5,871 nt of DNA from Ignavibacteriota bacterium (GTDB taxonomy: Bacteria > Bacteroidota > UBA10030 > JAHEZR01), in contig JAHEZR010000060.1 of assembly GCA_023251005.1 (NCBI GenBank), positions 1-5,871 of the forward strand, given 5' to 3'. The notes under the pieces were generated by a model. That model was not told the DNA's origin. It was given only the letters and a program-made list of their open reading frames with translations, and ran no database searches. Shown in pieces: positions 1-5,871 of this stretch (positions within the stretch are counted from its first letter, which is position 1; each line of letters opens with the position of its first letter). Position numbers and translations under genes: made by a program.

Positions 1-32
1 TGCTCCCATTTGTCTCCGACGCAATTCGCTGA
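1..32 (+). CDS. rpsR: 30S ribosomal protein S18, C-terminal end (partial)
   Basis: Only the last nine codons and the stop are in the window. Read from base 3, the frame gives LPFVSDAIR and then TGA at 30-32; the first two bases (tg) are the end of a preceding codon, probably Leu. S18 proteins usually end in a segment like A-x-L-P-F/Y-V, after the helix that contacts 16S rRNA and S6, so this short tail fits. The stronger argument is position: rpsR directly precedes rplI in most bacteria, and rplI lies 62 bases downstream with no terminator between. S18 is a small-subunit protein of the platform region and pairs with S6. The other two frames give no recognisable ribosomal tail. Too little is visible to judge anything else about the protein. 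Confidence 0.72.
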   Translation, partial: LPFVSDAIR

Positions 33-94
33 TAATATGATTAACAAGTTTACAGCTTGCATGAAGAAGTGATGAACGAACGTCAGGAGGAATA

Positions 95-538
95 ATGAAG
101 ATCGTTCTGCGTCAGTCGGTTGAAAAGTTAGGACAATTAGGCGATGTTATCGATGTGAAAGATGGATACGCGCGGAACTATCTTCTCCCTCAGAAGATGG
201 CTTACCCTGCAACCGAGGGATACCTGAAGGCCCTGGAGGAAGAGAAGAAGCAACAGGGTCGCCGTCAGGAGAAAGAGCTACGCGCAGCCGGGAAGCTCGC
301 GGCCGACCTCGAGAAAGTATCTCTGACAATCCCGATGAAAGTTGGAGAAGAGGACAAACTATTTGGTGCAGTCACACCACAGATGGTTGCCGATGCTCTC
401 CAGGAGAAGGGATTTCAAGTCGACAAACGAAAAATCGATTTGGAAGATCAGATCAAAGGTCTCGGTGTATACAGCGTCGATGTTAAGTTGCATGCGGGTG
501 TTACTGCGAAGGTGAAGGTCTGGGTTGTTAAGGAGTAA
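95..538 (+). CDS. rplI: 50S ribosomal protein L9
   Basis: L9 (147 residues, normal family length) binds 23S rRNA near the base of the L1 stalk and helps keep reading frame and ribosome spacing. The N-terminal RNA-binding domain (about residues 1-40) carries the family signature: G13, G16, V21, then GYARNYL at 24-30. A long charged helix (about 45-75, rich in Glu, Lys and Gln) links it to the C-terminal domain, which starts near KLFGAVT (about 88-94) and includes VDKRKIDL and IKGLGVYSV, both typical of L9. The usual Gly after LxPx is Lys34 here (LLPQKMA), a small deviation. The start is clear: a perfect AGGAGG lies at 85-90, four bases before the ATG. The gene follows rpsR and is probably transcribed with it; a stem-loop terminator at 561-599 ends the unit. 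Confidence 0.97.
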   Translation: MKIVLRQSVEKLGQLGDVIDVKDGYARNYLLPQKMAYPATEGYLKALEEEKKQQGRRQEKELRAAGKLAADLEKVSLTIPMKVGEEDKLFGAVTPQMVADALQEKGFQVDKRKIDLEDQIKGLGVYSVDVKLHAGVTAKVKVWVVKE

Positions 539-560
539 GTTCCGTTTGCAGGATAGACTG

Positions 561-599
561 GCCAGTCCAGACGGGAGATTCCAGATGGATTGGCTTTTT
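561..599 (+). terminator. intrinsic terminator after rplI
   Basis: The arm GCCAGTCC (561-568) pairs with GGATTGGC (587-594), giving eight pairs of which one is G-U, and five T follow at once (595-599). The 18-base loop is long for an intrinsic terminator but may fold on itself through GGA (574-576) and TCC (580-582). It lies 22 bases after the rplI stop codon, a sensible place to end the rpsR-rplI unit. The left arm also sits inside the palindrome GACTGGCCAGTC (556-567), which could compete with the terminator fold. Folding energy was not computed. Confidence 0.62.
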
Positions 600-641
600 C
601 ATTATTGATAATTGAGAACCATCAACACTTTGCAACTTCTT

Positions 642-670
642 GGAGTTTTCTCCTGATCTTGACCGAGATC
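642..670. repeat. two adjacent short inverted repeats upstream of the korA promoter
   Basis: The first is GGAG-TTTT-CTCC (642-653), a four-pair arm around four T. One base later comes GATCT-TGACCG-AGATC (655-670), five-pair arms around six bases. The second ends six bases before the proposed -35 box at 677, a usual place for an activator or repressor site. CTTGAC also occurs twice, at 658-663 and 676-681, 18 bases apart. The arms are short enough to arise by chance, so a regulatory role is a guess from position only. Confidence 0.25.
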
Positions 671-676
671 GCTTGC

Positions 677-707
677 TTGACTTTTCTACAAAAAGCTCAT
701 ATTTTTG
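677..707 (+). promoter_or_regulatory. probable korAB promoter
   Basis: TTGACT (677-682) and TATTTT (700-705) are separated by 17 bases, a good sigma-70 type arrangement. The same -10 region reads TATTTTTG (700-707), which also matches the Bacteroidota -7 consensus TAnnTTTG, with TTGA (677-680) at the distance expected for the -33 element. Transcription would begin near 713-715, giving a leader of about 43 bases before the korA ATG at 757. It lies downstream of the rplI terminator, so korAB appears to have its own promoter. This is a consensus match in an AT-rich gap and was not tested. Confidence 0.5.
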
Positions 708-756
708 AATAGGAAAGCGCACAGAAGAAAGATTCTTAAGTAGAAAAACATTCCTG

Positions 757-2592
757 ATGAACGGAAAACCGCTGAAGTATCTCGATGAAGTAACGATCCG
801 ATTTGCTGGTGACTCAGGCGACGGTATGCAACTTGCCGGCATGCAGTTCACGACAACGACAGCGATAGTGGGGAATGACCTCAGCACACTTCCTGACTTC
901 CCCGCCGAAATCCGGGCTCCCGCCGGAACGCTATTCGGAGTGAGTGGGTTTCAAATTCATTTTGGAAGCCTGGAAATCAACACCCCCGGCGACGTCTGCG
1001 ACGTTCTCGTCGCGATGAATCCAGCAGCGTTGAAGGTCAATCTTAATAGCTTGAAAGATAGGGGATCGATTATCGTCAACACCGGCAACTTCAACGAGAG
1101 AAACCTCAAGCTTGCCGGCTACGAGTCGAATCCACTCGAGGATGGGTCACTCTCGAAGTATCAAGTCTATGAAGTGGACATCTCGAAGTTGACCTCGAAT
1201 GCACTGCAAGACCTCGGCCTCCCCACAAAGACTGTTGAGCGGAGTAAGAACTTCTTTGCCCTCGGAATGATGTACTGGATGTATGAGCGCCCGATGGACT
1301 CGACGATCGAGTGGGTCAAGCAGAGATTTGCCAAGACACCCGCGATCGCAGAGGCAAACCTCCGCGTGCTGAAAGCAGGCTGGAATTTCGGAGAGACAAC
1401 CGAAATATTCACCACGAGGTATGAAGTTAAACCCGCTCCCCTCCCTTCCGGAAAATATCGAAACATCACAGGAAGCCAGGCGACCGCTTATGGATTGATT
1501 GCCGCATCAAAGAAATCGGGACTTCAGCTTTTCCTCGGCAGCTATCCAATTACACCGGCGAGCGATATTCTCCATGAGCTTTCGAAATACAAGAGTTATG
1601 GTGTAAAGACTTTTCAGGCAGAGGACGAAATCGCGGGTATTACCAGCGCACTCGGTGCGTCTTTTGCCGGTGCTCTTGGCGCCACAACGACGAGCGGTCC
1701 GGGGCTCGCCCTCAAGACAGAAAGCATCGGGCTGGCGGTAATGGTGGAATTACCGCTCGTGATCTGCGACATCCAGCGCGGAGGACCAAGCACCGGTTTG
1801 CCCACGAAAACCGAGCAAGCGGACCTGCTGCAAGCTCTCTACGGAAGGAATAGTGAAGCACCAGTGCCCGTGGTGGCTGCTGCAACCCCGGTGGATTGCT
1901 TCTACATGGTGTTCGAAGCAGCAAGGATCGCACTGAAATACATGACGCCGGTCATTTTCCTGTCCGACGGTTATCTTGCGAACGGCTCCGAGCCGTGGAA
2001 GATTCCTGCCTCCTCTGATCTGCCTGAAATCTCGCCAAGGTTCTGGACTGAGAAGGAAGGATTCTTCCCCTATCTTCGAGACGAAAAAACTCTCGCGAGG
2101 CCGTGGGCGATACCGGGAACACCCGGACTTGAGCACCGCATCGGTGGACTGGAGAAACAGCACATTACCGGGAACGTGAATTACGAGCCCGAAAATCACG
2201 AACGGATGGTTCGTCTCCGTGCCGAAAAAGTTGAGCGCGTGGTCGAGGATATCCCTCTCCTGAAAGTCGAAGGAGAGGAAGAGGGAGACCTCCTCGTTCT
2301 CGGATGGGGAAGCACCTACGGGGCAATCAAAACGGCCGTTCAGGAAAAACGAGCAGAAGGGAAATCTGTGTCTCAAGCTCATTTGCGATACCTCAATCCC
2401 TTCCCAAAAAACCTTGGTGAGATCTTGTATCGGTTCAAGAAAGTCCTCGTTCCGGAGATTAATTTGGGCCAACTGGTAAGAGTGATTCGGTGGAAGTACC
2501 TTGTTCCAGCTATCGGGCTTAACAAGGTACAAGGGATCCCGTTTCGAGCAACTGAGATTGAAGAGAAAATTGACAGAGTCCTGGAAGGATAA
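757..2592 (+). CDS. korA: 2-oxoacid (2-oxoglutarate):ferredoxin oxidoreductase, fused gamma-alpha subunit
   Basis: With KorB this subunit makes a thiamine diphosphate enzyme that converts 2-oxoglutarate and CoA to succinyl-CoA and CO2, reducing ferredoxin; the reverse reaction is used in the reductive TCA cycle. The 611 residues hold the gamma domain first (about 10-215, with [11 protein letters not shown] at 18-28), then the alpha pyrimidine-binding domain (about 240-415) with YPITP at 263-267, QAEDEIAG at 287-294 and [16 protein letters not shown] at 342-357, then a C-terminal domain II (about 510-611) with NPFP at 547-550 and PEINLGQL at 566-573. This gamma-alpha fusion resembles two-subunit KorAB enzymes such as that of Mycobacterium tuberculosis, somewhat longer there. 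The ATG at 757 is the first start after an in-frame TGA at 706-708, but no Shine-Dalgarno sequence precedes it. korB follows after two bases. Specificity for 2-oxoglutarate rather than another 2-oxoacid is inferred from overall likeness. Confidence 0.9.
   Translation: MNGKPLKYLDEVTIRFAGDSGDGMQLAGMQFTTTTAIVGNDLSTLPDFPAEIRAPAGTLFGVSGFQIHFGSLEINTPGDVCDVLVAMNPAALKVNLNSLKDRGSIIVNTGNFNERNLKLAGYESNPLEDGSLSKYQVYEVDISKLTSNALQDLGLPTKTVERSKNFFALGMMYWMYERPMDSTIEWVKQRFAKTPAIAEANLRVLKAGWNFGETTEIFTTRYEVKPAPLPSGKYRNITGSQATAYGLIAASKKSGLQLFLGSYPITPASDILHELSKYKSYGVKTFQAEDEIAGITSALGASFAGALGATTTSGPGLALKTESIGLAVMVELPLVICDIQRGGPSTGLPTKTEQADLLQALYGRNSEAPVPVVAAATPVDCFYMVFEAARIALKYMTPVIFLSDGYLANGSEPWKIPASSDLPEISPRFWTEKEGFFPYLRDEKTLARPWAIPGTPGLEHRIGGLEKQHITGNVNYEPENHERMVRLRAEKVERVVEDIPLLKVEGEEEGDLLVLGWGSTYGAIKTAVQEKRAEGKSVSQAHLRYLNPFPKNLGEILYRFKKVLVPEINLGQLVRVIRWKYLVPAIGLNKVQGIPFRATEIEEKIDRVLEG
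2583..2589 (+). promoter_or_regulatory. ribosome binding site of korB, inside the end of korA
   Basis: GGAAGGA lies five bases before the korB ATG at 2595 and overlaps the last codons of korA, whose stop is at 2590-2592. A ribosome ending korA is therefore placed on the korB start, which suggests coupled translation and near-equal amounts of the two subunits. This contrasts with korA, which has no such site. Confidence 0.7.
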
Positions 2593-2594
2593 TT

Positions 2595-3638
2595 ATGATT
2601 GAGACGACCGAGAATAAAACGGACCCAGTCGTAAAGTACACTCCGAAAGATTTTCAATCCGATCAGGATGTTCGGTGGTGTCCGGGCTGCGGAGATTATT
2701 CTATCCTCGCGCAGGTTCAACGTGTTCTCCCAGACCTTGGCGTGCCACGAGAAAAGTATGTCTTTGTCTCCGGCATCGGCTGTTCAAGCCGGTTTCCATA
2801 CTATATGAACACATACGGCTTCCATGGTATCCATGGCCGTGCAGCGGCGATTGCTTCAGGCCTGAAAATGGCACGACCCGACTTGTTTGTCTGGGTTGTT
2901 ACCGGTGACGGCGACGGCTTGAGCATTGGAGGGAATCATTTCATCCATATCCTCCGCCGGAATCTCGACATTAAGATTCTTCTCTTCAACAATCAGATTT
3001 ATGGATTGACGAAGGGACAGTATTCTCCTACTTCTGAATTTGGGAAAGTAACAAAGTCGACGCCGTTCGGCTCAATCGATCACCCGTTTAATCCCTTAAC
3101 GTTAGCACTTGGCGCGGAGGGATCTTTTATTGCACGATCGCTTGACCGAGACCCCAAACATTTGCAGTACGTGATCAAACGCGCAGCTCAGCATCATGGA
3201 ACTGCCTTTATCGAGGTTTATCAGAATTGCAATGTGTTCAACGACGGCGCGTTTTTCACTTACACGGAAAAGGAAACAAAGGATGATAATGTGATAGTCC
3301 TTGAACATGGGAAGCCGCTCATTTTCGGTAAGGAACACGACAAAGGAATCCGGTTAGATGGCTTCAAGCCAGTTGTCATTTCTTTGAAAGACGGAAAATA
3401 CTCTGTCAACGATCTCCTCGTTCACAACGAGAAGGCGAGCGATCCGGCGTTCGCTTTTATCCTCGCGAGCATGACGAATGATCCGGGTCTCCCCCGCCCC
3501 GTCGGCATTTTCAGAGATGTCGAGCGACCGGTATATGAGGAGGAGATGGAGAGACAAATTCGCACGGCGAAAGAGAAACGTGGAGAAGGGAATCTCGACG
3601 CACTCTTGAATTCAGGAGAGACGTGGTACATCAAATGA
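2595..3638 (+). CDS. korB: 2-oxoacid (2-oxoglutarate):ferredoxin oxidoreductase, beta subunit
   Basis: KorB carries the pyrophosphate half of the thiamine diphosphate site and the [4Fe-4S] cluster that passes electrons to ferredoxin. In its 347 residues, the cluster ligands can be placed at C29 and C32 (WCPGCGDY), C63 (GIGCSSR) and C212 (YQNCNVF). The thiamine/Mg2+ motif is GDGDGLSIGGNH (104-115) with NNQIYGLTKGQYSPTS following at 132-147. The stretch KSTPFGSIDHPFNP (154-167) is characteristic of the KorB group. The C-terminal part (about 240-347) is the usual beta-subunit tail. Length is normal for the two-subunit type. No delta (2x[4Fe-4S] ferredoxin-like) subunit gene is present here, which fits enzymes that rely on the single cluster in KorB. 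It is translated just after korA, with a strong terminator 57 bases beyond its stop. A pyruvate or branched-chain oxoacid enzyme is less likely but not excluded. Confidence 0.92.
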   Translation: MIETTENKTDPVVKYTPKDFQSDQDVRWCPGCGDYSILAQVQRVLPDLGVPREKYVFVSGIGCSSRFPYYMNTYGFHGIHGRAAAIASGLKMARPDLFVWVVTGDGDGLSIGGNHFIHILRRNLDIKILLFNNQIYGLTKGQYSPTSEFGKVTKSTPFGSIDHPFNPLTLALGAEGSFIARSLDRDPKHLQYVIKRAAQHHGTAFIEVYQNCNVFNDGAFFTYTEKETKDDNVIVLEHGKPLIFGKEHDKGIRLDGFKPVVISLKDGKYSVNDLLVHNEKASDPAFAFILASMTNDPGLPRPVGIFRDVERPVYEEEMERQIRTAKEKRGEGNLDALLNSGETWYIK

Positions 3639-3695
3639 TTTTGAAATGTGTCGGGATAACTCATGGACCCTCCCCGAGCTGAACACGATGATTTT

Positions 3696-3717
3696 GCCCG
3701 CCGCAGGCGGGCTTTTT
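3696..3717 (+). terminator. strong intrinsic terminator after korB
   Basis: GCCCGCC (3696-3702) and GGCGGGC (3706-3712) form a perfect seven-pair stem, all G-C, around the loop GCA, followed by five T (3713-3717). The stem and T-run are textbook for an intrinsic terminator of korAB. It is placed unusually close to the next gene: the last T is 19 bases before the nrnA ATG at 3737, so there is no room for a separate nrnA promoter after it. Confidence 0.88.
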
Positions 3718-3723
3718 GCTACT

Positions 3724-3727
3724 GAGG
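3724..3727 (+). promoter_or_regulatory. weak ribosome binding site that sets the nrnA start at 3737
   Basis: GAGG at 3724-3727 lies nine bases before the ATG at 3737. The longer reading of the same frame would need a TTG at 3716-3718, which sits in the T-run of the korB terminator and has only the GC-rich hairpin upstream. The ATG is also where family similarity begins (MKSLFKSCKKIIEE). The shorter form is therefore preferred. Confidence 0.55.
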
Positions 3728-3736
3728 CATTCTGAA

Positions 3737-4765
3737 ATGAAGTCCCTTTTTAAATCCTGCAAGAAAATAATCGAGGAGAAAGAGAGGTTTGCCCTCACTA
3801 CGCATGTGAACCCCGATGGTGATGGACTCGGCAGTGAGGTTGCCCTGGCGCACTACCTCAAGAAGATGAGAAAAGAAGTTTCCATCATCAACTACAGCGC
3901 GACGCCTCCAAACTATCAGTTCCTCGACCCAAACCGTGAGATCATCCACTTCAATCCCGCCCTTCATCTCGAGAAGATTCGTGACGCCGAAGTGATTTTC
4001 ATCATCGATACGAATCACCTCGATCGGCTGAGAAGTCTGGAGCCTTTCGTTCGTGATAGCAAAGCCGTGAAGATCTGTGTCGATCATCATCTCGACAAAG
4101 ATGATTTTGCAGATTACTACCTTATTGACGAACCCGCCACTGCAACGGGCGAAATCATCTATCATCTTCTCCAATACCTAAACGGCGATAAGATCGATAC
4201 AGACATTGCACGTGCACTCTACACCGCGATTATGACGGACACTGGTTCATTCCGATTTCCAAAAACTGACCCAGAAATCCATCGTGTTGCAGCACATCTC
4301 ATCGAATGTGGAGCGAACCCACCGGAAATCTTTCAAGAAGTCTACGAAAAGGGCCCGATCAACACACTGCAGCTCCTCGGCAAGGCACTCGCAAATCTGA
4401 CGACGACTCACGACGGTAAGGTTGCGTACATGGCGGTCACAAGAGAAATGTTTCGTGAAACCGGGACGAGTGAGTTTCAAACCGACAATTTCATCGACTA
4501 CACGATGCGAATCGCAGGCGTTCAGATTGGGCTCCTCTTCAACGAGCTTCCCGAAGGGGTGAAAATTAGTTTCCGGTCGAAGGGCAATATCCCGGTAAAT
4601 GAACTGGCAAAAGAGTTTGGTGGAAATGGTCATCTGAATGCTGCAGGAGCTCGGCTTGCTGACAAGAAACTTGACGAAACTGCTGCAGCAGTCTTAGAGC
4701 GGGCCAAAGCCTACATCCTTGATAGCGACATGACTAATCTTCATCTTGCTTCCCATTCTTCATAA
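3737..4765 (+). CDS. nrnA: DHH/DHHA1 phosphoesterase: NrnA-type oligoribonuclease / pAp phosphatase
   Basis: NrnA enzymes remove residues from very short RNAs (2-5 nucleotides), including pApA and pGpG from cyclic dinucleotides, and many also dephosphorylate pAp to AMP; they act in the cytosol with Mn2+. The 342 residues (from the ATG) carry all DHH motifs: H23, D27 and D29 in THVNPDGDGLGS; D91 in FIIDTN; D116-H117-H118 in CVDHH; and TDTGSF starting at T167. The DHHA1 substrate-binding domain ends with GGNGHLNAAG (295-304), the GGGHxxAAG equivalent. The length is normal, and no membrane segment, PAS or GGDEF domain is present, so it is not the GdpP type. It follows the korB terminator closely and precedes pepA by 44 bases, probably as one transcript. 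Whether it also cleaves pAp, and which short RNAs it prefers, cannot be read from sequence. A RecJ-like exonuclease is unlikely at this length. Confidence 0.9.
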   Translation: MKSLFKSCKKIIEEKERFALTTHVNPDGDGLGSEVALAHYLKKMRKEVSIINYSATPPNYQFLDPNREIIHFNPALHLEKIRDAEVIFIIDTNHLDRLRSLEPFVRDSKAVKICVDHHLDKDDFADYYLIDEPATATGEIIYHLLQYLNGDKIDTDIARALYTAIMTDTGSFRFPKTDPEIHRVAAHLIECGANPPEIFQEVYEKGPINTLQLLGKALANLTTTHDGKVAYMAVTREMFRETGTSEFQTDNFIDYTMRIAGVQIGLLFNELPEGVKISFRSKGNIPVNELAKEFGGNGHLNAAGARLADKKLDETAAAVLERAKAYILDSDMTNLHLASHSS

Positions 4766-4809
4766 CCTAACCTGATTACCGAGACCTTCTACTCACTGGA
4801 GAATTTTCT

Positions 4810-5871
4810 ATGAAACTTTCTGCAGAACGGACAACTTTAAAGAAAGTCAAGGCCGATATTGTGTGCACGTTTCTCTTTGAAGACCGCAAATTGTTACAGG
4901 AACAGACAGTTGCACTTAGGAAAGCCTTAAGGAACAGAATCGACGCGCTTATAGAAACAGGAGACTTCAAAGCTAAGGAAGGTGAAACAACTGTTATCTA
5001 CACGGAGGGCAAGTTCGCATCGCGCAGACTGATGCTTGTCGGTCTTGGCGAAGAAAAAAAACTTACACTGGAAAAACTCCGACGTGCTGCTGCTACAGCA
5101 GCAAAGAAGGCCAAGAGCTTGAAGCTGCGGAGTCTAGCACTTCAATCTCCAGACCCGAAGAGAGTCCCCACTGTTGTGAAAGAATCCGTTCAGGATATCG
5201 CACAGGCAATGGCAGAGAGCGCTTCACTATCGCTTTACAAATTCGATAAGTATTTCACTGAGAAGAAGGAGGAAGAAAAGAGATTAGATCGGATCATTCT
5301 CTTTGATGACGATGCGAAGCGCTCAAAAGAGATCCGGGTGGGTGTACAATATGCACAGGTAATCACAGAAGCGGTGTACCTCGCTCGAGATCTGGAAAAC
5401 GCTCCGGGCAATGAGATCTATCCCAACTCTCTCGCGGACGCTGCAAGGCAGACTGGAAAGAAAAATGGGTTCAAGGTTACTGTCTTCGACAAAAAACAGA
5501 TCGAGAAGCTTGGAATGGGTGGAGTATTGGCTGTCGATCAGGGCAGTGCCAGGCCGCCGAGTTTTATCATTCTTGAATATGGTGAGAATAATAAAAAATC
5601 CGCCGGGACAATCGTTCTCATCGGGAAGGGCGTTACGTTCGACACGGGTGGAATCTCGATCAAACCCGCGAGCAGCATGTCGGAGATGAAGATGGACATG
5701 TCCGGTGGTGCTGCTGTGATTGGAACACTCGAGGCAACTGCACGGCTGAGACTTCCAGTGCATCTCGTGGGGTTGATTCCTGCGGTTGAAAACATGCCGA
5801 GCGGTTCTGCCGTGAAACCCGGAGACGTCGTCCGCCATTATGGAGGAAAGACTTCAGAGGTTGACAACACC
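4810..5871 (+). CDS. pepA: leucyl aminopeptidase, M17 family (partial, cut at the window end)
   Basis: This frame is open from an ATG at 4810 to the last base, giving 354 residues of a protein usually near 500. M17 enzymes are cytosolic, hexameric, two-metal aminopeptidases that release N-terminal residues, including Leu, from peptides. Residues about 1-165 are the variable N-terminal domain with a Lys/Glu-rich stretch (151-159). The catalytic domain begins near LARDLENAPGNEIYP (191-205). Visible active-site residues are K273 and D278 in IGKGVTFDTGG, the catalytic Lys K285 in SIKP, and D296 in MKMDMSGG. The sequence stops at GKTSEVDNT, exactly where the family continues with DAEGR, so the remaining Asp and Glu metal ligands and the Arg lie just outside. 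GGAG at 4798-4801, eight bases before the ATG, supports the start. It likely shares a transcript with nrnA. Some PepA proteins also bind DNA; nothing here shows that. Confidence 0.93.
   Translation, partial: MKLSAERTTLKKVKADIVCTFLFEDRKLLQEQTVALRKALRNRIDALIETGDFKAKEGETTVIYTEGKFASRRLMLVGLGEEKKLTLEKLRRAAATAAKKAKSLKLRSLALQSPDPKRVPTVVKESVQDIAQAMAESASLSLYKFDKYFTEKKEEEKRLDRIILFDDDAKRSKEIRVGVQYAQVITEAVYLARDLENAPGNEIYPNSLADAARQTGKKNGFKVTVFDKKQIEKLGMGGVLAVDQGSARPPSFIILEYGENNKKSAGTIVLIGKGVTFDTGGISIKPASSMSEMKMDMSGGAAVIGTLEATARLRLPVHLVGLIPAVENMPSGSAVKPGDVVRHYGGKTSEVDNT

Noticed and set aside
556..567. Perfect 12-base palindrome GACTGGCCAGTC, a possible antiterminator or operator
   Set aside because: A hairpin here would have only four pairs around a GGCC loop; the overlap with the terminator arm is enough to explain it, and no regulator or leader peptide is seen.
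546..608. Possible 20-codon ORF from a TTG after the AAGGAG-like end of rplI
   Set aside because: It reads straight through the rplI terminator hairpin, uses a rare start and has no recognisable sequence.
528..887. 119-residue open frame on the minus strand across the rplI-korA gap and the korA start
   Set aside because: It overlaps 131 bases of korA, runs through the rplI terminator, has low-complexity Ser/Arg-rich composition and matches no family I know.
1750..2532. 260-residue open frame on the minus strand inside korA
   Set aside because: It lies wholly antisense to well-conserved korA sequence, shows no domain or motif, and is best explained by korA codon use.
3716..3736. TTG start giving a seven-residue longer NrnA
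   Set aside because: The TTG is inside the terminator T-run, has no ribosome binding site and adds residues not expected in the family; the ATG at 3737 is better.
3719..4174. 151-residue open frame on the minus strand opposite the start of nrnA
   Set aside because: It is antisense to the conserved DHH motifs and its sequence is not protein-like in any family I recognise.
5323..5838. 171-residue minus-strand frame and a 92-residue plus-strand frame (5411-5689) inside pepA
   Set aside because: Both overlap the M17 catalytic domain, which is clearly the coding frame up to the window end.

Overview
The window is a stretch of ordinary bacterial chromosome, about half G+C, with all genes on the plus strand. 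It holds three genes complete in the window plus one more whose start was re-chosen (rplI, korA, korB, nrnA) and two genes cut by the window edges (the last codons of rpsR and the first 354 codons of pepA). No transposase, integrase, phage gene, CRISPR array, tRNA or rRNA is visible. The protein style (L9 sequence, a fused KorA of about 610 residues paired with a KorB of about 350, a cytosolic NrnA, an M17 PepA) and a promoter that also fits the Bacteroidota -7 consensus suggest a member of the Bacteroidota/Chlorobiota/Ignavibacteriota group. This is an impression from family resemblance, not a tested placement.

Layout. Bases 1-32 are the C-terminus of ribosomal protein S18, followed by rplI (95-538), the classic end of the rpsF-(ssb)-rpsR-rplI operon. 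A stem-loop with a T-run (561-599) closes this unit. The 218-base gap before korA holds that terminator, two short inverted repeats and a credible promoter (677-705), and no gene that I can support. korA (757-2592) and korB (2595-3638) form a tight two-gene operon for a 2-oxoacid:ferredoxin oxidoreductase, most likely acting on 2-oxoglutarate. A very strong intrinsic terminator (3696-3717) follows. nrnA (3737-4765), a DHH/DHHA1 phosphoesterase, starts only 19 bases after that T-run, and pepA (4810 to beyond the window end), a leucyl aminopeptidase, follows 44 bases later with no terminator between them.

Functionally the window joins three housekeeping themes: ribosome assembly (S18, L9), central carbon and redox metabolism (a CoA-dependent, ferredoxin-linked step between 2-oxoglutarate and succinyl-CoA), and turnover of small RNA fragments and peptides (NrnA, PepA). 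I found no convincing undescribed system. The points most worth a second look are regulatory: how nrnA is transcribed when a strong terminator sits almost on its start codon, why korA lacks a Shine-Dalgarno sequence while korB has a good one, and whether the inverted repeats before the korAB promoter bind a regulator.
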